Positions 1 through 6,400 of a DNA stretch of 6,715 nt are shown here, piece by piece. The translations under genes were made by a program, and so were the position numbers. The DNA lies in assembly GCA_041676005.1 (NCBI GenBank), contig JBAYST010000036.1, forward strand, positions 1 to 6,715, given 5' to 3'. The first letter of the stretch is position 1; each line of letters starts with the position of its first letter. This DNA comes from JBAYST01 sp041676005. Lineage in GTDB: Bacteria > Bacillota_I > Bacilli_A > RFN20 > CAG-826. Under the pieces are notes generated by a model. The model worked only from the letters and a program-made list of their open reading frames with translations, did no database searches and was not told the DNA's origin.

Positions 1-232
1 AGGATTCATGGACAAAAGGCAAAAAATTGAGAAAAGTTTTTGCGGTATCATAGTTGATTTTTTCTAAAAACATCAATTCAATAATCGAGCCATTTAAAAA
101 ATATCCGTAATACTCTTTTATGAGCTGTTCCCTAGAGAAAAATTTGGGATTTAAAAAAACATCATTATCTCTTAGATTCTTTAACAAAGCCCGATGCATA
201 ACTAAAGGAGCGATAATAATTTTATGATTCAT
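1..232 (-). CDS. Hypothetical protein, N-terminal 77 codons only (runs off left edge)
   Basis: An open frame starts at ATG 230-232 and continues without a stop for 77 codons to the window edge, so the gene is partial at its 3' end. The visible protein begins MNHKIIIAPLVMHRALLKNL and is rich in Lys, Asn, Phe and Leu. It has a short hydrophobic strand (residues 5-11), then a basic helix, then a Phe-Phe-Ser-Arg-Glu-Gln-Leu stretch (31-37) and a Tyr-Tyr-Gly-Tyr stretch (41-44). There is no signal peptide or membrane segment. I do not recognise it with confidence. The strand-helix opening and the 'FFSREQL' stretch recall N-terminal regions of AddB/UvrD-like helicase-nuclease proteins, but no Walker A motif is visible, so this is only a guess. 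There is no good Shine-Dalgarno sequence; an A-rich AAAAAG lies about 14 nt upstream. A TATAAT box 6 nt before the ATG suggests a leaderless message. The gene is separated from glpK by a probable terminator, so it is likely a separate transcription unit. Confidence 0.75.
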   Translation of the reverse strand, partial: MNHKIIIAPLVMHRALLKNLRDNDVFLNPKFFSREQLIKEYYGYFLNGSIIELMFLEKINYDTAKTFLNFLPFVHES

Positions 233-238
233 ATTAAT

Positions 239-266
239 ATTATATTCTTTTTAAAATAAATATAAA
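239..266 (-). promoter_or_regulatory. Candidate promoter for the gene starting at 232
   Basis: On the minus strand a perfect -10 box TATAAT lies at 239-244. A partial -35 match, TTTATA (4 of 6 to TTGACA), lies at 261-266 with a 16-bp spacer. Six bases (ATTAAT) separate the -10 box from the ATG at 230-232, so transcription would be expected to start at or next to the start codon and give a leaderless mRNA. The -35 part lies within the arm of the glpK terminator hairpin. The region is so AT-rich that a chance TATAAT is quite possible. Confidence 0.35.
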
Positions 267-293
267 ATGATGTTAAAAACATCTTTTATATTT
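258..293 (-). terminator. AT-rich hairpin, probable transcription terminator after glpK
   Basis: The arms 258-274 and 278-293 can form a stem of 16 base pairs with one bulged base (T268) and a three-base loop (275-277). The inner six pairs (GATGTT/AACATC) are perfect, and only a few pairs are G-C. The stem includes part of the glpK stop codon (292-294). On the minus strand it is followed by ATTTTAAAAAG, so the U-tract is short. Its length, its position at the end of a tight four-gene run, and the following independent start support a terminator. The near-perfect symmetry means it could also act on + strand transcripts. The weak U-tract lowers certainty. Confidence 0.6.
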
Positions 294-1770
294 ATGGCTT
301 GAATATTCTTGTCGCTTTAACGGCTAACTTCCAACCTTTATAGTGTTGAGAAATTGCACTTTTTGACATTTTAGGTTCGTAAACGCGTTGGAAGACGTGC
401 TTTTTATTTATTTCGTTGAGCGAGGAGAAAAACCCAGTCTTCAATCCAGCTAGATAAGCAGCTCCTAAGGCGGTGGTTTCAAGACATTGTGGAACTTTGA
501 CAATCGTTGAGAGAATATCAGACTGAAATTGCAGTAAATAATTGTTTTCAGTTGCACCACCATCGACCTTTAAGGTTTTGACGTCGATTTTAGATTCTTT
601 TTTCATCACTTCAATGACGTCTTTACATTGATAGGCGATTGACTCTAAACTAGCGCGAATAAAATGGCTCTTGTTTGCGCTTCTGCTAAGGCCAAATACA
701 GCCCCACGAGCCTCATTATCCCAATAAGGTGTTCCAAGCCCAACAAAGGCTGGAACGATATAAATTCCATTAGAATCTTTAACTTTAAGCGCATACCTTT
801 CGCTTTCAGTGGCGGTTTCAATCATTTCCATTTCATCTCTTAACCATTGGACGACGGCTCCGCCGATGAAAACCGAACCTTCAAGAGCGTAAGTCACTTT
901 CCCATCGATTTGCCAGGCTACAGTAGTCAATAAGCCTTTTTTACTAAAAAGCGGTTTGTCTCCGATATTCAAAAGCATGAAACATCCGGTTCCATAGGTA
1001 TTTTTACTTTCGCCTTTTGTAAAACAGGTTTGACCAAATAAAGCTGCTTGCTGGTCACCGGCAACTCCTGCGATCGGCACAGAATCATTGAAAAACGATG
1101 CGTTGCCATAAAAGTCAGAAGAAGGTTTTACTTCGGGAAGCATTTTACTTGGAATATCAAACAAAAGGCAGAGCTCTTTATCCCACTTCATTTCGTTAAT
1201 ATTAAAAAGCATCGTTCGAGATGCATTACTAGCATCTGTTGCGTGAACTCTTCCTTTGGTCATTTTATAAATAATCCATGAATCGACAGTGCCGAAAAGC
1301 AATTCACCACGTTTGGCTCGTGCTTGTCCGTTTGGAATGTTATCTAAAATAAATCGAATTTTACTCGCTGAGAAATATGGATTGATCAATAATCCAGTTT
1401 TTTGGTGGATGAAATCTTTTTGTTTATTGAGCCGATCGCAAATCGCGCTTGACTGTCGCGATTGCCATACGATCGCAGGATAAACCGGTAAACCGGTTGC
1501 TTTATCCCACACGATTGTCGTTTCTCTTTGATTCGTAATCCCAATTGAATCGACATCCCGCATTGTTATATTAGCTTGAATAAGAACTTCGTTCACTGTG
1601 TCAATGACCGAAATCCAAAGTTGTAAACCGTCTTGTTCTACCCATCCGGGGTAAGGATAAAAACATTTGACTTCTCTTTGAGATTGATATCGAACTTTTC
1701 CAGTTTTATCAAATAGAATTGCACGAGTTGATGTTGTTCCTTGGTCGATAGCTAATATGAATCTTTTCAT
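292..1770 (-). CDS. glpK: Glycerol kinase
   Basis: A complete 492-residue FGGY-family kinase, close to the usual ~500. It phosphorylates glycerol with ATP to sn-glycerol 3-phosphate in the cytoplasm, feeding glycolysis and phospholipid synthesis. The N-terminal phosphate-binding loop reads DQGTTSTRA (residues 9-17). Substrate-binding residues seen by comparison with E. coli GlpK are Arg82-Glu83 in NQRET, Tyr132 in PYF, and Asp239-Gln240 in AGDQQAALFGQ, where Asp239 is the expected catalytic base. The ATP-side motif NTYGTGCFML (257-266), the second FGGY signature region (about 356-376), VDGGA (402-406) and TALGAAYLAGL (433-443) are all present. The E. coli FBP-inhibition loop (GGKGGTR) is absent, as in Gram-positive enzymes. 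The histidine phosphorylated by HPr in many Firmicute enzymes (Tyr-His-Phe-Phe-Gly context) appears to be Ser225 here (ASFFN). The start follows the upstream stop by 4 bp, with a weak GAGA Shine-Dalgarno at 1778-1781, suggesting translational coupling. No glpF or glycerol-phosphate oxidase/dehydrogenase gene is visible. Confidence 0.97.
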   Translation of the reverse strand: MKRFILAIDQGTTSTRAILFDKTGKVRYQSQREVKCFYPYPGWVEQDGLQLWISVIDTVNEVLIQANITMRDVDSIGITNQRETTIVWDKATGLPVYPAIVWQSRQSSAICDRLNKQKDFIHQKTGLLINPYFSASKIRFILDNIPNGQARAKRGELLFGTVDSWIIYKMTKGRVHATDASNASRTMLFNINEMKWDKELCLLFDIPSKMLPEVKPSSDFYGNASFFNDSVPIAGVAGDQQAALFGQTCFTKGESKNTYGTGCFMLLNIGDKPLFSKKGLLTTVAWQIDGKVTYALEGSVFIGGAVVQWLRDEMEMIETATESERYALKVKDSNGIYIVPAFVGLGTPYWDNEARGAVFGLSRSANKSHFIRASLESIAYQCKDVIEVMKKESKIDVKTLKVDGGATENNYLLQFQSDILSTIVKVPQCLETTALGAAYLAGLKTGFFSSLNEINKKHVFQRVYEPKMSKSAISQHYKGWKLAVKATRIFKP

Positions 1771-1774
1771 TGTT

Positions 1775-3022
1775 TTATCTCAACATTTTTTCGATATCCG
1801 CGATATCTTTTTTAATATTTCGAGAGAGGACTTCAACTCCATCATTTGTGATTAAAATATCATCCTCGATTCTAATTCCGATTCCGTATTCTTCAAAATA
1901 TAAACCTGGCTCGACAGTGATGACGTTACCGGATTCTAGAGGCTTAAAGCGATCGGCGGCATCATGTGTATCTAGTCCGAGATGGTGAGATACGTTATGG
2001 TAATAATATTTTTTGATATCTTCGTCTTTTTTCATCAACCCTTGGCGGGTCAATTCGTTAGTAAAAAATTCAAGAGTGAAATTTTGAAGATCTGCAATTG
2101 TCAGTCCGATACGCGCGTATTCAATGACCGCTTTATTACAGAGTAATACAATTTCATAAATTTTCTTTTGCAAGTCAGAAAAACGTCCGCTTACCGGATA
2201 AGTTCGAGAAATATCTGCACAATAACCTCTATGGGTGTAACCGAGGTCAAAAAGAACCAAATCTTTTTCTTTGAGAAAATCCATTTGCGAAGGATAATGC
2301 AAAATAGTCGCATTAGCACCACCTGCAATAATAGTTGAAAAAGCTAATTCTGTTCGTTCGAGTTCGCGCCCATAAAATTCGAAGATATCAGCGAGCTCAT
2401 ATTCTCGTCTTCCTGATTTCATCTCATTTAAAATTTTATTGATTCCAAGTGTAGTTAAATTGATGGCTTCTTGAATGCATGCGACCTCATATTTTGATTT
2501 CACCATTCTCAATTCAGTGATCAGTGGGTGAATGTCTTTAAATTCGACATGAGGATATAAATTTCTCAGTCTTTCTTTTTCGTCTTGAACCGTAAAATTC
2601 TCACGGACATGAAGCGCGGCTCTATGATCAATAAAAACAGTTTTAATTTCGCCAAAATGCAAACTTCCCTTTTGAATTGCTAAATCTATTTTGCTATCTA
2701 ATGTACCGTTAATCAGAACGTTTTTGAGTTCAGAAATGACTGCAGCTTCACCCATGGTGAAGCGTTTACCGGTCCATTTTTCTTTTAATTCACTATATTC
2801 ATCGATAAATAAGTATGCTTTTTCTTCTCCGATTCCTTTCACCAATAGAAGGACTGAATTCTCTTGTCTAAAACCTGTTAAATAAAAGAAATCATTGTTG
2901 ACCTTAAAGGGATACAATTCGTCTTCTGAAGCTATTTTGCTCACTCCGGAATGAACGATCGCCAAAGAACCTTCGGGCAAAAGGTCAAATAATTTTTGTC
3001 TACGATTTGATAATTCTGACAT
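1775..3022 (-). CDS. pepP: Xaa-Pro aminopeptidase (aminopeptidase P, peptidase family M24B)
   Basis: A complete 415-residue protein of about the usual length for aminopeptidase P, which removes the N-terminal residue from peptides with proline in second position. The N-terminal AMP_N-type domain spans roughly residues 1-140, including NDFFYLTGF (43-51). The pita-bread catalytic domain follows from about 175. All five metal ligands expected from E. coli PepP can be placed: Asp259 in FDLGY, Asp270 in CADISRTYP, His346 in SHHLGLDTHD, Glu371 in VEPGLYF, and Glu386 in GIRIEDD. The supporting histidines His242 (LHYPS) and His353 (THD) are also present, as is Arg384, so the enzyme should be active with two divalent metal ions, usually Mn2+. 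There is no signal peptide, so it is cytoplasmic and probably works in turnover of imported or degraded peptides. The ATG is preceded by AGGAG with a 6-nt gap, the best Shine-Dalgarno in the window. The gene lies 9 bp after the YigZ-like gene and 4 bp before glpK. A dipeptidase (prolidase) role is less likely given the AMP_N arrangement, but the two are hard to separate by sequence. Confidence 0.93.
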   Translation of the reverse strand: MSELSNRRQKLFDLLPEGSLAIVHSGVSKIASEDELYPFKVNNDFFYLTGFRQENSVLLLVKGIGEEKAYLFIDEYSELKEKWTGKRFTMGEAAVISELKNVLINGTLDSKIDLAIQKGSLHFGEIKTVFIDHRAALHVRENFTVQDEKERLRNLYPHVEFKDIHPLITELRMVKSKYEVACIQEAINLTTLGINKILNEMKSGRREYELADIFEFYGRELERTELAFSTIIAGGANATILHYPSQMDFLKEKDLVLFDLGYTHRGYCADISRTYPVSGRFSDLQKKIYEIVLLCNKAVIEYARIGLTIADLQNFTLEFFTNELTRQGLMKKDEDIKKYYYHNVSHHLGLDTHDAADRFKPLESGNVITVEPGLYFEEYGIGIRIEDDILITNDGVEVLSRNIKKDIADIEKMLR

Positions 3023-3028
3023 AATTTT

Positions 3029-3033
3029 CTCCT
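3029..3033 (-). promoter_or_regulatory. Strong Shine-Dalgarno of the aminopeptidase gene, overlapping the upstream stop
   Basis: The minus strand reads AGGAG at 3029-3033, followed by six bases (AAAATT) and the ATG at 3020-3022. The TAG stop of the preceding gene (3032-3034) overlaps the first two bases of this site. Ribosomes ending on the upstream gene would therefore terminate directly on the next initiation site. Confidence 0.8.
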
Positions 3034-3412
3034 ATTTTTGTTTTAAAAATTCATCTATGACACTCGAAGCGCTTTTAACATATGTCCGAAGAAGATTAGA
3101 AGCGCCTAATTTAGTTCCTCCAAAATATCTGACAACAACGAGCAGAGCTTTGTCAATTTTTTTTCTTGTTAAAGAAAGAAGTATTGGCCGACCTGCAGTT
3201 CCGTGTGGCTCTTTATCATCGCTAGCCTTCGCATAACCCTCAAAGCGCAACGCATAGCAATAATGGCTAGCATTAGGAAATTCTACCTTAATCGATTCGA
3301 TCATTTCACCGAATTCTTCTTTTGTTGAAAGTGGAATTAGAATTGCGATGAATTTACTTTTTGAAACAGTCGTCGTCGAATAATATTTTTTATCTGGAAT
3401 CAAATTATTCAT
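3032..3412 (-). CDS. YigZ/IMPACT (UPF0029) family protein, single-domain short form
   Basis: A 126-residue protein consisting of the IMPACT N-terminal domain. The family signature is complete: Gly74-Arg-Pro-Ile-Leu, Leu81, Ile86, Val92-Val93, then RYFGGTKLG at 95-103. Other family landmarks are SKSKFIA (17-23), the Ala-Ser-His-Tyr-Cys-Tyr-Ala stretch (48-54) and DKEPHGTAGRP (66-76). Bacterial YigZ/YvyE proteins are normally about 200-215 residues with a second ferredoxin-like C-terminal domain. That domain is absent here, and the frame ends cleanly at TAG just before the next gene, so this is a genuine short form or an old deletion. The biochemical role of bacterial YigZ is unsettled. Eukaryotic IMPACT proteins regulate the Gcn2 pathway, and a nucleic-acid or ribosome link has been proposed for the bacterial ones. 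It is probably cytoplasmic. The start ATG overlaps the stop of the giant gene by one base (TAATG), and there is only a weak GTGGGA upstream, so translation probably depends on coupling. Confidence 0.9.
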   Translation of the reverse strand: MNNLIPDKKYYSTTTVSKSKFIAILIPLSTKEEFGEMIESIKVEFPNASHYCYALRFEGYAKASDDKEPHGTAGRPILLSLTRKKIDKALLVVVRYFGGTKLGASNLLRTYVKSASSVIDEFLKQK

Positions 3413-3414
3413 TA
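3410..3414 (-). other. TAATG stop/start overlap
   Basis: On the minus strand the TAA stop of the giant gene (3412-3414) and the ATG of the YigZ-like gene (3410-3412) share one A. No clear AGGAGG-like sequence precedes the ATG. This arrangement is typical of termination-reinitiation coupling and places both genes on one mRNA. Confidence 0.8.
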
Positions 3415-6400
3415 CACAAGTCCCACACTATCCGCTATTGCATCTCCTAAAGAAATAAAGTCGACACTATAGAGATTGAGATCACTAATCGTTGGATTAT
3501 CGACAATCGGTGGAGTGAAAAGAGGATATGAAGTCCAAAGTGGATCGAAGACATCGTGCAGATCAGCGGCATAGATAATTGAAGCCAAGCGACTATTTAT
3601 CTCGTTCCCATCATCTTCATAAACCATATATTCAAAACAGTTGACAAACCCGAGATTTGTAAAATCGTCGTTTTCGCGCGTTAGTGAAAAGTAAGCCGTT
3701 AAAGTATTTCCCTTATAAAGCGAAGAAATTCCGTATAAGCCTCTGGCTTCACCTTTATTAAGGTAATGATAAGTTTCAGCAGTATAATCCGAGTAACTCG
3801 TCACTTTTTCATTTAAAATTGGGTCGCCTTTGACTTTGAAAACCGCTCGTTCACTATCGAGAATTCCAGATATTTTATTTTCTTCAGAGGTTGTAACGTG
3901 ATCTAAAATGCCAGCTATGATTTCACTGGTTAAATACGCGCGGTGCGGGACAAAGTCGACAAAGACACCTTCGTCTTCATATCCGAGTGTTCCCATCATC
4001 GAATTATAAAGCGCTAATTTAATAGAAACGACAGAATTTAAATCATTCGGATCAAAACTGCTGGTCGTTGAAAAATCATCGCTGTTGATGAGCAACGTAT
4101 CAATTGATTGACCTTCAATTTCATAAGCAAAGTCTCCAAAAGTCATTTCGTCGTGAATCAATCTTTCAAACACGTTGATTTTTTCATCTTGATCAATTCC
4201 AAAGATATATTCATCAAGTGAGGCATCAGCAAAAATTTTATACATAAAATGCGTGTCGGTAGTAACAGTCGTCGAATCATCAAGAAGCAGTGTTTCATCA
4301 TAAATCTTGGCTTCGTAAATGAATTTAATAATCGGCGAAGTCGAATTACCATCATTGACAAAATCTTTCATCGAAGAAGAATCGAGTGTGAAATAACCGA
4401 CGTGATCTCCACCGCCATCTTTATTCGAAAATGCATCGAGCATTTCGACAATGCTATCAATTCCATTTGGCTCGGCAAATTGCCGTTGCGTCAAATAATA
4501 ATTTGCATTGTCGTTTCCCTTATAAGTTGAATAAGCATCAAGACCGAGGTTTGCAAAAGAAGTTTTCACGAATTTTGCTAAGACATCACTTGTCACATCG
4601 AGGTGATTGAGTTTATTCATCAAATTTCTCACTGTGTCAGGACTGAAATCTGAACTGTTTAGATCAAGCGTAAAACCAGACGATATATTTCCACCTCCGA
4701 CGGCTGGAGCAATTGATTTCATCAACGAGAATAAAGAAGTTGATTCATCATTCCAAGTATTTGAATATCCAATAAGGTTATCTGTGGTCTTAAGATCTTG
4801 TCGGGTCATTTCTTTAATGCCCGCAATTAATTTTGTTTCTGAATTCGCATAAGCAGAATCTCGAGTGCTATCATAGTTATACTCAGCAAGACCAATATCG
4901 ATATAAAGTTTTTTCATCACTTGTTCAAAGACAGTTAATTTAGGCAAACTAGAATCTGTATCATATTCGTCAAGGAATTCCCTCTGGTCGGCTTTGTTGA
5001 GGATATAACTAATATTGATATCTGAGACAATTTCTTCGACGGTGTTACAAACTCTTATGACTCTTGCTTCATCAAATGAGCCAAAACTATCGATTCCAGA
5101 ACTTCCGAGATTTTCAGGTTTATTTATTTCATTAATGTCATCAATTAAATTCGAAATGATTTCTAATTCGGCAGAATCTTCTCTTGTAGCATCAGCAGCT
5201 ACGCTATCACGATAAAATCTCATTTCATAATCAGGATTCGTCTTTCCCGTAAATTCGGTGTAAATGTAGTAAACATTCGCGTTGGAGAAATCAACGGCAG
5301 CGGAGCCATCAAATAAATTTGAATTTTCAAGGTTACTGATGACATCCTTAATCACGTTAGGTACACAGTCATATAAAGTATCAGAAATATTAAAGTTTTC
5401 GAGAATTTCGTGAATTGATTCTGAGGTGATGTTTTCAAGTGCAACATAATCAAAATCAACAGTCATCGTATTCGTATCATCTTTTAATCCTTCATACGTG
5501 GTGACTGAATTACCAAAATAAAGGCTTCCTTCTTTATAAGAAGCGTTTTCATCGCTATCAAGAATCACGGCATCGATATGTCGATAACCCCCTGATAAAG
5601 AAGCAATAATTTCAACAATTCGACCGATTTCAGCAATTTGATTTTCATAATCAGTACTAATCCCGTAATCAAAATTATTTTCTAAAATATATGAAACTTT
5701 CCCAGCTCCATCAACGTATAAACTGCTATTTGCAATGTCTTTTGGCGAGTCTATATCGTAGAGCATTTTCATAATCGCATCACTCGTAAAATAGAAGTAC
5801 AAGGTATTTTGGAATGATGTTTTTTCATATCCACTACGAGGTCCGCTGCGATGGAAAATATTCGAAATATTTAAATCTAATAAAGCACGATACAAATAAT
5901 AAGAAGTTTTCGGGTTCCCAGCCAAATCATGAAGCGGGAGTTCTGAATCTCCTTCCATCAATCCAACTTTCTCAAAGTTTTCAATTAATGAGACCGTGGT
6001 ATCGATTTCATCATCGCGCATCGATTTAGAAGTTGTTTCCTCAATCAAATAGTCAACATTAGCATTACCTAAATCAAAACTGCCTGTGTCTCCACCATCG
6101 AGATTTACTTTTTTTAACACGCGATCAAATGAATGATAAACGAGCATTCTTAAACATTTAACATCATTCATCGCATGCAAAACTCTTCCAAGTTGTTGCG
6201 CAGTGGCATCTCCACTAGTAAGAGCGCCGATTGGGCTATCAAACGGTGTTTCACTCACATCTAACGAAGCATTTATGTCATCTTTAGTTTCTTGAATTGT
6301 TTTAAGGAAGAAAGAAAGTTTTCCGATTTGATCTGAATGATAAAAGCCTTCGATAAAACTCGGATTAGATTCTCCTGATGAGATTTCAGCATCGCTGAGG

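Noticed and set aside
233..291. Riboswitch or small RNA in the intergenic region
   Set aside because: Only 59 bp is available, and it is filled by the hairpin and the TATAAT box; there is no room for a structured leader.
1048..1483. Open frames of 64-77 codons on the plus strand opposite glpK
   Set aside because: They are antisense to a well-supported conserved gene, have no Shine-Dalgarno or recognisable motif, and their translations are of low complexity or unlike known proteins.
1478..1507. Hairpin with GGATAAA/TTTATCC arms and an inner CCGG/CCGG pairing
   Set aside because: It lies inside the conserved glpK coding sequence (Asp-Lys-Ala-Thr-Gly-Leu-Pro-Val-Tyr-Pro region), is interrupted by a 4-base bulge, and is explained by codon choice for similar residues.
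3412..3560. Possible cell-wall sorting signal or membrane anchor at the C-terminus of the giant protein
   Set aside because: The last ~50 residues contain no LPXTG-like motif, no hydrophobic membrane segment and no basic tail.
4249..6029. Several plus-strand open frames of 66-93 codons opposite the giant gene
   Set aside because: They are antisense shadows of a continuous 1100-codon reading frame and have no supporting start signals.
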